Shown here piece after piece: positions 1 through 11,400 of a stretch of 64,000 nucleotides of DNA (its first letter is position 1; every line of letters begins with the position of its first letter). The DNA is taken from the NCBI RefSeq assembly GCF_032854445.1, contig NC_088300.1, positions 5,642,001 through 5,706,000 of the forward strand, written 5' to 3'. Position numbers and translations under genes: made by a program. The notes beneath the pieces are model-generated. The model did no database searches. It saw nothing but the letters and a program-made list of their open reading frames with translations, and had not been told where the DNA came from. Origin of the DNA: Liolophura sinensis. Taxonomy: Eukaryota > Mollusca > Polyplacophora > Chitonida > Chitonidae.

Positions 1-1473
1 GACCACATGCACTGGCTGCAAAACATAGCCCTTATCAAAGATCTCACAAAGTGTGAATATCATGGTTGTATAACTGTGGTCTATACATCTTTAAAAAGAA
101 ATTGTGCATGAAGTTTAGCTAACTCCAAGTTAGCTGTCAAGTGGTGGTTCTACCATCCATCCCAAAGTTAACCAGGAGTTTTGACATCCAGAAAACCTTG
201 TGAGTTCTGTTGGTAAAGTTACCCATCCAAAAAGACACAACAGGTGCAAGACAGATGAAGAAACGGACACTTACTCAGTTAACAAGCAACGTATGAAAGT
301 GTGAAGGCAAACAAATACATCCTACACACTACAGAGCTTCTCTAATCACAAAGTTGATGAATTTTCCCTCTCTGGAAAATAGTGACAGATTTCAAATTAT
401 TTATTTATTTATTTGATTGGTGTTTTACGCCGTACTCAAGAATATTTCACTTATATGACGGCGGGAAGCATTATGGTGGGAGGAAACCGGGCAGACCCCG
501 GGGGAAACCCACGACCATCCGCAGGTTGCTGGAAGATTTTCCCACATACGGCCGGAGAGGAAGCCGGCATGAGCTGGACTTGAACTCATAGCGACCGCAT
601 TGGTCAGAGGCATCTGGGTCATTACCCTGCGCTAGAGTGCTAACCGAGCCACGGACACCACGATTTCAAATTAGGTTATGTTACAACAGTTATTCATGTG
701 ATCAGACTCCTGCATTCTGAATGGACGATTGAGAAAAATATCAAGATGGAATGAAAACAGCTTTGGTTGGTGGAAGCAATTAACATACATACAATATACT
801 TGACTCCGAATGGCTGCAGCTTTGAATGAAGGGAGACATTGAGGTCAAATGTTCAAAAATTCCTTCAAGGAGATCGGGTTTAAAATGCCGGAGCTGCATT
901 CACGGATCAACGACCAGCTCCACAGAAGGTCCAAATGACAGCAGAACACATCGTTTTCTTCTGTGATGTTGCAGCGTGTGTATACTTCACATACGTTTTG
1001 TGAACACATGTACACTGATAATTGTGATGTAATAAGGGAAAAAATAAATAAGTTCATAACTTTGGACCGTCTTGATACAGGCAGGAAGGAGTTTTACGGG
1101 TTCTCCATTACAAGCTATCGGTATTGCTGATGTATTGATAATTGGGGTTGGCAAGACTGTACTGCCAGCATGGTGGTACAAAAACACAGATCTGATAGTC
1201 AATAGGCTTGCACTGATTGGTCAAACACACGTCCACATTAATAAGTACAATATAAATTTGGAGGCCTACATGTGCATTCAGCAGAGGTTTGGAAAGAGTA
1301 CCACATCTCTGCATAAAAGAGAGTAACTAGAGAGCATGATCCACAGCCTAGTTTGAGCATATGAACTGAATCCATGACACCTCAAAAGATGAAACAACTT
1401 GTGACCACTGTAAATTGTTCCATTAATCATAAACTAACACAATTACAATGGTGTAAGTGGAAGTACAGTGTAC
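1..1473 (-). other. GPHN intron 3 (partial)
   Basis: No gephyrin exon 4 is visible on the minus strand (I looked for the expected TTGGTG motif). The stretch contains one full SINE-1 copy (400-661) and otherwise nothing recognised. Confidence 0.6.
400..661 (-). mobile_element. SINE-1 (tRNA-derived), full copy, minus orientation
   Basis: On the minus strand the tRNA-like head at the right end reads TGGCTCGGTTAGCA (A-box-like) and GAGTTCAAGTCC (B-box-like). It is followed by a body carrying CCTGCGGATGGTCGTGGGTT and CACCATAATGC. The tail at the left is a TTTATTTATT repeat. It is flanked by a 12-bp target-site duplication GATTTCAAATTA at 388-399 and 662-673. The same body recurs many times in the window, which supports a transposed family. 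Confidence 0.88.
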
Positions 1474-1531
1474 CTTAATCTTGTCAATCTCGTCAGGGAC
1501 AATAGCTTGTGCCACCACCAGGCCATTGAAT
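1474..1531 (-). CDS. GPHN: GPHN coding exon 3
   Basis: Acceptor CTTTTCAG precedes 1531 and donor GTACAC follows 1474 on the minus strand. It encodes FNGLVVAQAIVPDEIDKIK; the IVPDEI core is conserved in gephyrin. It is 58 nt long and exits in phase 0. The next exon was not found in 1-1473. Confidence 0.85.
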
Positions 1532-4218
1532 CTGAAAAGTACAAATAGAGGGAGGTGTTACTACTTTCAGTGGTACACCCAGGTTTAAACTCTCTCCAGT
1601 ATGTATAGATATATTTTTGAATGAATGTATAGGTGTTATAATCACCTATACAGATGAGTGAGTGAGTGCTTGGGGTTTAACGTCGTACTCAACAATTTTT
1701 CAGTCAAATGACGACGAAGGAATCATTAGGGTGCATGTATGTGTAATGTGCCTCCTTGTTGCAGGATGGATTTCCACCGCTCTTTTATTTAGTGCTGCTT
1801 CACTGAGACGACTTACCGAAGGCAAGTAAGCCGCCCCACCCGAGCCATTATACTGATACGGGTCAACCAGTCGTTGCACTATCCCCTTCATGCTGAACGC
1901 CAAGCAAGGAAGTTACAACTTCCTCTTTTAAAGTCTTAGGTGTGACTCGATCAAGGATTGATCCTGGATCTACCGGTCCCAAAGCGGACGCTCCACCAAC
2001 TGTGCTATCCGGGCCGGTACCTATACAGATGAGCTTCACAATTCACTGTATGTCATTGTATTTTATGTATTTGAGTGGTGTACTCAAGAATATTCCATTA
2101 ATAAGACTGCGGCCAGCATTAAGGTGGGAGGAAACCGAGCAGAATTCGAGGGAAACACATGACCATCCACAGGTTACTGAGAGATCATCCCACATACAAC
2201 CGGAGAAAAAGCCAGCATGAGCAGGACTTGAATCTGGGACTAATGTAACATCTGTTATGTTAGTCCCAGCTTAAACTCACAGTGAGTGTATTGGTGAGAG
2301 GTCCCAGGGTCATTGCGCTGCATTGGCGTGCTAACCACCTTGGCTGTATGTCATTGTATCACATATATAATAATTCCAGGGAAAGTCATCTTTTACAATC
2401 AACTTACACATGTTTCTCTTCAATTAATTTCCGGAGTTTAGGTCCACTGCGATCTTCTGCTGTCTTACTGAAACAGCTATCACTAACTGTAAAAAAGGAA
2501 AACAGATACAGGTATATGTTATACTGATCAAGTCAAACAGACCACTTCTAGCACATATCTTTATTTCGAAGGAAGGATGATACAGTCCTGGAAAAATGTA
2601 TGTTTCAGATCCAAAAGCAATATTTTGTAATATATATTTACTTCTAAAATGATCTTTTTGGAGCAAAATTTTAGGTCAATTACTGTACACATAAATGTTA
2701 TACTTATGCCCATCAGTTTCAAAGGTCCTTCTATATTAAAGGATACATGAAACGGAACTATAAAACGAAGATTATGTTTCTATGCCAAATGAAGAAAATT
2801 ATGCCTGGGAAAAAACGGTCAGATTTTTTCAGACATTTCATCATTGTTGATCTTGCTCGGAGCTCGGTGAACACCCCTGAAGTGACCTGAGCCTGGTGAC
2901 CGTGTCACTACAGCGTGGGCAAGGTGACAAGTACTGTTTGGCTGCTTTGGGCCAGCTTAGCTCCCCCTCTGCGCCCCTACACTTGCCCCCATTCGGTCTG
3001 TTCCAAACAACTGCGTCACCATTCCGCCAGACCCACTTGGTCTGTCCCCCACAGAGTTCTTTTTAAACAGGGATCATTGTTGATGTCACCGCTGCAAGCT
3101 ACTTAATTTTTGGACTGACCACCGTTATATGTTTTTTACACATGATAATCTGCACATTAAGAAATAAAAGCGATTCATGTATCCTGTAATGAAGATGTTT
3201 TCTCTGTGTTTCGCGACGCATACTAGAAAACACAGGTACGTGAAGGCCAAGTTTAAGGGTACAGGAAACTAGGATGTCGTAAGTAAACCTATCAACTTCA
3301 CAAGGTACCTGACAAACCGCTTGACTTACAGCTGCTGCACAACACGATGTGACCATGTAATCTTAGCATAAAGATAAACATAAAAGCACTGGATGTTCTG
3401 GTGGGGCATTGTTCATGTTTTGTTTATTTTAAAGAGGCAGTTCATGAAAGTTCCACACTGTGGTACTTGAGCATGTAAAGAAAGTTGCTTTTCAAATACA
3501 TGTAGTTTTCGTTAAAGTCTTCTGAGATTTGGGGGGAAATTGGGGTGAAAGGCATATATGTCAATAGTTTACATCACAATAAGCCTTTACTATTTGTAAA
3601 ATACTGGTATATATACATAAGTGCCACCAAGCTGAACTAGCATAAACTCTGGAACCCACTCTGGTCATACTGTACTTGCAAAACGACAATGGTATTATCC
3701 TACTTGTGATACAAGGGAACATGGTCTTGATGTGACGGAAATAGTAACACGGAGAGGAACATTAAGTTACAAACAAATAGTACATTTCCAACCTCCACAC
3801 ACACCCCATCTCTTTTTTCTTAACAGTTTTTTTTCTTCCATTTTTTTTTGAAGGGAGTTAGGTCCATGCCACTTATTTATCTTGTTTACAACTGGACTGC
3901 GGGTTGGAGAGAGAGGCATTTCCTTCACGACAATTCTATCTTAAAAGTTGAAACTTATCACCAGGCCTGCAAAACGAAGATTCTGTGCAAAATGTTTATG
4001 TTACTGTTATCTGAGAGAATTTCTGCTTACGTGGAAATATCTAAACACACAAGGGTTTCAAACAAGAGAAAATTAGGTATTGGTAATCTGCCATTCGAAA
4101 TTTTCATCGGATTTTTAAAAATTCTTCCGTAAACTTCAGCAGGTTATCGAGTACCTGTCAAAATGCCCACTTGGATAATGCCAGTGCTTCTGTCGGCAAC
4201 AGCCGAACTCTCCGCCAT
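1474..4218 (-). CDS. GPHN: Gephyrin, 5' part (coding exons 1-3 of a gene running off the left edge)
   Basis: Three minus-strand exons join in phase: 4218-4155, 2486-2408 and 1531-1474. The start is an ATG at 4218. The joined peptide reads MAESSAVADRSTGIIQVGIL.. then VSDSCFSKTAEDRSGPKL.. then AQAIVPDEIDKIK. This matches the N-terminal G domain (MogA/MoaB fold) of gephyrin, where VSDSC and IVPDEI are conserved. By family knowledge, gephyrin makes molybdenum cofactor (the G domain adenylylates molybdopterin) and in animals also scaffolds inhibitory receptors in the cytosol. Only about 67 residues are in the window; the TTGGTG-bearing part of the G domain and the linker and E domains must lie left of base 1. 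All three junctions have clean GT/AG sites and compatible phases (1, 0/2, 0). I am sure of the family; a MoaB/MogA-only paralogue is a weak alternative because no E domain is visible. Confidence 0.88.
1659..2018 (-). mobile_element. SINE-2 (tRNA-related, CACTCACT-tailed), full copy, minus orientation
   Basis: The left end is GTGAGTGAGTGC, the complement of a CACTCACT tail. The right end holds a tRNA-like head, seen on the minus strand as GTAGATCCAGGATCAATCC. A 15-bp target-site duplication ACCTATACAGATGAG lies at 1644-1658 and 2019-2033. Similar copies occur at 8656-8985 and 39344-39648. Confidence 0.88.
2063..2343 (-). mobile_element. SINE-1, old copy interrupted by a short palindrome
   Basis: The body matches SINE-1 in minus orientation: GTGTACTCAAGAATATTCC, GGTGGGAGGAAACCGAGCAG, then GTCATTGCGCTGC and GTGCTAACC. 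The element is diverged and is interrupted at 2234-2269 by an inverted repeat. Confidence 0.75.
2234..2269. repeat. Inverted repeat inside the SINE-1 copy
   Basis: The arms CTGGGACTAATGTAACA (2234-2250) and TGTTATGTTAGTCCCAG (2253-2269) pair with two mismatches around a 2-nt loop. It sits where other SINE-1 copies are continuous, so it is an insertion or local inverted duplication. Confidence 0.7.
2408..2486 (-). CDS. GPHN: GPHN coding exon 2
   Basis: Acceptor TTTTTTACAG precedes 2486 on the minus strand and a canonical GTAAGT donor follows 2408. The exon encodes SDSCFSKTAEDRSGPKLRKL.., the diagnostic gephyrin/MoaB segment. Length is 79 nt, entry phase 1 and exit phase 2. Confidence 0.9.
2487..4154 (-). 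other. GPHN intron 1
   Basis: This is intronic sequence between exon 1 and exon 2 on the minus strand. The short ORFs inside it have no supporting motif and I see no repeats or RNA genes. Confidence 0.6.
4155..4218 (-). CDS. GPHN: GPHN coding exon 1
   Basis: ATG at 4218-4216 on the minus strand encodes MAESSAVADRSTGIIQVGIL followed by T and ends in phase 1 at the donor GTAC (4154-4151). The residues QVGILT lead directly into the conserved VSDSC of exon 2. Confidence 0.85.
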
Positions 4219-5131
4219 GTTGAATAACCGAACTAAGATGTACTTTTAGCCTCGTGAATGTTAAACAATTCCTGCAAGATTTACACCCAAATTTTAATTA
4301 TTTCCCAAAACAGAACTCTTCATTTTTTTAACTGCTCGCAATTCAGGTGCGGGACAATCAACGATCAGTATTCTGGAGGCAATAATATGATGAACGTATT
4401 GGGCAGAGAGTAAAATTGGGTGATAGTTGCCTCCAAATTTCTAATCAAAATTTTAGCCGAAAAGATAGCTGAAAGATAAGAAAACACTGTGCGAGTGATT
4501 TTTACGCAAACTATCCTCTCTTGTTTTATCCTGTCAATATTAAAAGATCACTCAAGACATAAATAATAATTTGCCTGACTTGAGGATAACACTGGTATCA
4601 ACTACCTTCGGTAAAGTTTTATTTTTGTAATGTGAATAACCCCTTGGCGATTGTCATGTGACTGTTCAAAATGGTGGAAGGGGCGGCAAAGATTGTCAAG
4701 GGAAACTCCCACTGACGTGCCTTCATTCCTTGCAGTGTACATTGCTGTTTAGAGAATCGAAAGCTTTCTCTTTATCGGTCACAGAAGGATCACGCATAGA
4801 CCTTATTTGTTGTTTCCTTTTTGTAAATAGCACAGTTATGTTAGCAGCATGTTTTAAATCGCCATAAACTGTGGGCGTAGCCTGGGGGCTAGCAGACCAC
4901 ATATTCATGTGGCGATGTGCGGTTAGACCATGTACGAAAGAAAAAACGATGATTTGACATTGAAATTTGCTGTTTTTGAAGGGGTAGAAAGGGATGCTCT
5001 CACGTTGAAGCGAATGGTTTGCCATCTTTAATGCACAGGTTAAGTAACTCCGTTTCTCCAAGGAAACTCTAACGCCGTAACGGCGCAGTGTTTAGTTTGG
5101 CTCAGTTTGTGACTTTTCTTGTAACATTGAT
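4219..5131. promoter_or_regulatory. Head-to-head GPHN/TPCN3 intergenic region, probable bidirectional promoter
   Basis: The start codons of GPHN (minus, 4218) and TPCN3 (plus, 5132) face away from each other 913 bp apart. No other gene is visible in the gap. A 13-bp palindrome CGCCGTAACGGCG lies at 5073-5085, 46 bp upstream of the TPCN3 ATG. That transcription starts here in both directions is inferred from gene orientation; no TATA box or start site can be assigned with confidence. Confidence 0.5.
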
Positions 5132-5449
5132 ATGTCTGTGATCGAACCCACGATGAACTCCAAAGAAACAGACTTCGCTTCCCGTTTCGACAACAAACCT
5201 CTAAATTCAGCAAGTATAGTAGAAATTAACGAGCGTGAAGGCCCTTATGCGAAATCTGAAGATACAAATGTTGATTCGAAAGACCCAGTGCAAGCTCAGT
5301 CAAATGACAGCCATGGATACAAGAGAGTACCAAGTGAACAGGCTGCAGAAGCTGAAGATGCTCACAGTGGAAATAAAAATAGGCCAAATGTTTCAGTTCG
5401 TTCAGAACCTGGCAATGACCGTGTGCCGGTGACACCATTGTCAAAGGAG
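5132..5449 (+). CDS. TPCN3: TPCN3 exon 1 (aa 1-106)
   Basis: It begins MSVIEPTMNSKETDFASRFD and ends ..TPLSKE in phase 0 at donor GTACGT. The segment is polar and acidic with no membrane helix, the cytosolic N-terminus of the channel. A second in-frame Met lies at residue 8, but the first ATG is kept as the more upstream start. Confidence 0.85.
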
Positions 5450-8400
5450 GTACGTACACCTTAGTTTGGAAACAGTTCCTGATCTTTCTGATCTTTTCCT
5501 TTCTCTTGACATCCACAAGAAGTGATGTAGAAGTTATGTCCTTATTTTTTATGCCTGATGATTATGCAAGGGTTTTGTGTGTGTGTGTGTGTGTTTTTTT
5601 GTTTTGTTTTTTTTTTTTTGTCAGATTTAAACTGTGTTGCCTTAGGCAACCTTAGCTGAACTTGAAGATATATTTTGGGCTACTCGGTTTCCAAAAATAT
5701 CCTCATCCAAGGATCAGACTAATAGGTTCACATTGCAGTCTTAATTTTACAGGAGTTGCTGATTGCTGCCACTGTTGTGCTCGATGCAAAGAAAGGAAGA
5801 AACATGTATTTCAAACCTGAAGGGAAATATGTTAGGTATGACTTCAGTTTTGAAGATTTGACATTATACACTGATACAGCTGTGTAAACTTTCATGTGTT
5901 TAATGCTTTTACTTATGAACAATGTTCTCTTAAAACATTTTCCAAACTAAATAATGTCTGTGTCAAGGGTTTTTTTATGAAGAAGATTGCTGTAATTTAT
6001 ATGTATGTGTATATATATATATGTCAATGTGTGTGTGTAGAGGAAGTTTTATTTGGCTTTCCTTGTAAATATATACTTTATGATTATCCTACAGTCTTGT
6101 GTTTCTGTGATTAAATAAAAGCATAATTAAATTGATGTATGTCTGAAGTCAGATCAATAAAATATGCATTCTGTCTTTGTAGAGCATACTTATTGTACCA
6201 GAAGTGGTATCTGGTCTATGCACTTTACTTTGTAATTGCTGTGAATCTGTGCTTGGCCTTATTTGAGAAACCAGCATTACCTGGTTGGGAAGCTCCATAT
6301 TGGGTGAGTTACCTGCAAGTTGAGTGAGAAACAAATGTGTATGTTTTCATTTTCATTTGCAAATTCAGAACATTTATCATTCACTTGAAAGTAAATACCA
6401 TGTATAGATGAAGGTTTGGTCCATGTAGTCAATAGTCAGAGTACTCAGTGAGTTTCATTTTGTTGTCAGGTTGATAGCACATTTATCAGATGCAAACTCC
6501 AGCTCATGAGTTTTAATTTTGGCTGACTAAGTTTTAAAGCAATAAATTAAATAAGAAAACAAAACATAATTTCATATCAATTCCTGGGATGCTTTAAAGC
6601 AAACATAATTTGACCCTGGAATATATAAGCTATGTTATCTATTAAAATTGAGAAATTAATTTTTATATATAAATCACTTTATTTCACCTGAAGTTTGGTA
6701 TGTAAAAATACACTTTCAAAAGCACATAAAGATCTTGAAATGATACTTTTGATGCTAACACTGAAGTTTATCTGATAGCTTAAGAAATAAATCAAACTTC
6801 ACAAAAAAACTTTAAAAAAACAGCACCATATGGTGGATGAATCGATTAGAATCAAGTGATATGTGTCATTATTATTATTTATGGAGTGATCTTGTGGTGT
6901 TTTCATAGGCTACCATGATCATTGAAGTAGCATGCCTTGGATTCTTCATATTCCGAACAGCACATGCATTTTACTTTGATTCAAAAAGTAAATTTTGGAG
7001 AGATGCCAAGAACCTCATGGTTATTGGTGGCATAGTGGTAAGTACAAAGCAATCATAATTTTAAAATCTATGTATCTTGTTGCTCTTTCTTTGTTTTTTT
7101 TTCTGCATTTAGCAGCACATAGTGGACTGTACTTCCTTGTATCTATCACTTTAATATTTGTGCACATGGTATGTTTGATTCATTTATTTATTTCAGTGGT
7201 GTGTAATGATGTATTCCAGAAAAGTTTTCACTTACATGAAAGTGTATAGGTGTAATGTTGGAGAACACAGGACAAAACCTGCAGGAAATCACCAAACTCT
7301 CAAATGACAGGGCAGTCATTATCTTATGGGGACCAGCTCAAAGTCAAACTGAAGCTGAACTAGTATGAGCTGTATTAAAACTCAAAGACTCTTTAGTCAA
7401 AAGTGTGAAGATTTTGAAGACAGCTAGTCCTCTTCTTGCACATGAATGTTGCTTTGAAACATACACTGTACCAGTGAATTACCATACCATTTACATAAAG
7501 CTATAGCGATTTCAAGTATTATAGCTCTATGAAAATATTTATAATCCTGAGCAGATACAGAGGAGGATGTTAATTTCATGTAACATATTTCACCACAGTA
7601 TGTGCAGTGAATGGTCACAAACAAATGCTAACTGGCAGAACAATTAAGTGATATTGCATTCATGGGTGTGTATATATGTAGAAATCCGTAATGTTTCATA
7701 CTATCATCCAGTCTTTGTAAATGTTTGAATGCTTGAACAGGAAGTGTTTTGGGGATAGGGATGAGCTGTATTTGTATGGTCATGCCCTTATTGTGTATAA
7801 CCTTTTTTTACAGCTGACCTTGATTGACATAATATGTTACATTGCCTGGTTTAATGTGGGACCGGCAGATACAGCTGTTCGTTTTTCCAGACCAATACGT
7901 CCTCTATTCATCATTAACTTTCCAGATGGTCGTCAGGTAAGGTTTAAGGTTTTTCAGATGTATATTTAATTATAGATACCTGGCATTCCATTTGGTTGAT
8001 TTCCTTTTGAAGAAATCAATAGATTTTTCATAGTACCATTTCAATAGACCTCGTATAATTTTTATGCAACTCTGCCTACAGGGTTGATATGATATTTTGA
8101 AGTTATAGGCATATTACAGAATAGTTTTCATTTCTTACTTTATTAAGCTTATGTACACTCAATGAATGGGTATAAATATTAATTACTTCTTGGTGCACAT
8201 CTCATGGTAGTATTGTACATGCATATTTCTCTTCCCCACTGTAACTTGGTTATTCCTTTAGCATTATCAGATAAAAAATGACCATTATGTGATTTAATCT
8301 TCAGTGTGGCAGTGAGGGCCCCTAACATTGATTTGTTCCTTTTGATCTGAGAAGAAAATATTAGAAATGCTTTCTCATGATTTTCTTTTTTTCATTTTAG

Positions 8401-11400
8401 ATAAGGAGAGCATTTCGAAACATCCGGCGAACCATACCAGAAATTGCCAATGTGCTTCTTTTGTTTTTCCTAAGTCTGCTTCTCTTCTCTTTATTAGCTC
8501 TTAAGCTTTTCGTTGAAAAGTGAGTGAATTTATATTCTTCCTTATTTTATTAAGCAGTCTGACAAACAACTAACCATCCAAATGTGTGTCAGGTACTTTA
8601 GAGAGGTACAGCATTCACCTCAGGTCACTTAAATAAACTTGACAGATGATCTTTAGTGAGTGACTGAGTGCTTGGGGTTTAACGTTGTACTTAACAATTT
8701 TTCATTCATATGATGACGAAGGAGTCATTGGAGTGTGTGTAATGTGCCTCCTTGTTGCAGGATGGATTTCCACCGCTCTTTTTCTAGTGCTGCTTCACTG
8801 AGACGACTTACCGCGGGCAAGTAAGCCGCCTCGCCCGAACCATTATACTGATACGTGTCAACCAGTCATTGCACTATCCCCTTAATGCTGAACGCCAAGC
8901 GAGGAAGTTACAACTTTCTCTGTTAAGGTCTTCTGTGTGACCCGACCTAAGATTGACCCTGGATCTTCTGCTCCTGAAGCAGACGCTGATGATCTTTACC
9001 ATTATAGTGTAATATTCTTTGGCAAAGCATAAATCATCACTCAAATAGACAAAATGTATGTAAATATACAAACATATGTAAAAACTTATTGACACTGGGC
9101 CTTAAATATAACAGATTCTGTACTTCTGCAAAAATTCCTTGTCTTGTATGAAGTTATCAGTGAACAGTTACTTGTATTACTGTAGCTGTTCAACCTTTTC
9201 CCATGTTTGCAAAGTGTTTATGTAAGCTTATTCTGAAGGAATTTTTCTGTGCTGCTTGATATTATTGGACTTTCTGTGAAAGTTGCTTTTTGATATGTGA
9301 AAAGGTTGAGGAATTAGGGTACACTGTTATTTTTTCCACCCCAAAGGACCAATCTTCAGTATCCTAATGGGAGGCCTTACTTCAAGAATTACCTTGACAG
9401 TATGTGGGATATGTACATTCTGGTCACGACAGCCAATAACCCAGATGTGATGTAAGTCTTTAGTTTTGTTTTGTTTTTTCAATTCGCTTGCAATATATCG
9501 TGGGTATACCTTAAATTCTCAGCTAATTTAACCAGTAAAGCAAGCAAGATTTTATAGAGTAAAATGAATCAAATGGGAGCTGAAGGACTTCCTAAAAATC
9601 AGAAAAATCAGATCAGATAACACTCCTTGACTAGCAAAACATTAACAGCATACATGTAGTGTATGATTATGGTCAACTTTGCAGAGGATTTAGGGTATTC
9701 CAGTATACGGACAAGTAATATGTGTGCATCAAGGCTGCCTCTTCAGAACACATCTGCTGATCAGAATTATCATGACGTGGTTCTAGGTTAATTTAAAAAA
9801 TAACTATACAGATACGACTGTATCTTTTAATATGAAATAGACCTAAACAATTGCGATTGATGTCATAATCTACTATCCTTATTTGTCTGGTGATTTTTGT
9901 ATGCAGAAAATGATGTTAATGAGTGACTATTATGCCTCATCGATGTTTTGGACAGGATGCCAGCCTATGACTTGAACAACTGGTATGCCATCTTCTTCAT
10001 TGTCTACGTGATTATATGTTTGTACATATTCATGAGTATTGTCCTGGCTGTCATTTACAATAACTACAAGAAAAACTTGAAGGTATGTAAGAAGCAGTCA
10101 AATTTTGGTGCACATGGTTACCTAAGCCCTCTCTCGCTTTACAAATACACTTCACCCTCTTTACATTTATGTACACCTCACCCCTTTACATTTATGTACA
10201 CCTCACCTCGTTTACTGGCATGTACATCTCACCCTGTTTTTATTTATGTTCCCCTCTCCATCTTTACAAGTATACCTCGCCTACTTTACATATACACTAT
10301 TCCATCTTTACATGTACACGTTACCCTTTTTACATGCTCACCTCTGCCTTTTCCGTTTATGCCAACACATACACTTTTTACATGAATACCTATCCCTCTT
10401 TACATTTTTGTACACCTCACCTTCTTTACATGTACACCTCTCCCTTTTTACATGTATACCTCTCCCTCTTTACATGTTCACCTCTCCCTTTTTATATGTA
10501 TAGCTCTCCCTTTTTACATGTACACCTCTCCCTCTTTACATGTTCACCTCTCCCTTTTTATATGTATAGCTCTCCCTTTTTACATGTACACCTCTCCCTC
10601 TTCAAGTTCATGTACACTTCTCTCTCTTTACATTTATACCTCATCTCTTTACATGCACACATCATGCTGTTTACATGTACACCTTTCCATCTTTACATAT
10701 GCACCTCACCCTCTATACATTATTGTAACCTCTTCATCTTTACATGTACACCTGACCCTCTATACATGTACACCTCTCAATCCTTACATGTACAACTCTC
10801 CTTCTTCGAGTTCATTTATTCTTCTCTCTCTTTACATTTATACCTCATCTCTTTACATGCACACCTCTTCATCTTTACATGTGCAGCTCTTCCTCGTTAC
10901 ATGCACACCTCTCCATCTTTACCCATACACCTCTCCATTTTTACATGTACACCTCTCCCTCTTTACATGTACACCTCTCCATCTTTACATGTACACCTCT
11001 CAATATTTACCTATACACCTCTCCCTCTTTACATGTGCACCTCTCCATCTTTACATGTACAGCTCTCACTCTTTACATGCACACCCCTCCCTCTTTACAT
11101 GCACACCTCTTCATCTTTACATGTACACCTCGCCATCTTTACCTACATGTATACACCTCTGCATCTTTACATGTGCACCTCGCCCTCTTTAACTATACAC
11201 CTCTCCATCTTCATATGTACTCCTTTCCATCCTTACATGTACACCTCTCTATTTTTACATATGCACCTCTCCCTCTTTACCTATACACCTCTCCATCTTC
11301 ATATTTACGCCTTTCCATCTTTCCATGTATACCTCTCTATTTTTACATATACACCTCTCCCTCTTTACCTATACACCTCTCCATCTTCATATGTACTCCT

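Noticed and set aside
1700-1903. Two near-identical small frames (here on minus and at 39439-39657 on plus)
   Set aside because: Both come from the conserved body of SINE-2 copies, not from duplicated genes.
2915-3106. Small plus-strand frame in a GC-richer patch of GPHN intron 1
   Set aside because: No recognisable motif, no splice signals, and it is antisense to the gephyrin transcript.
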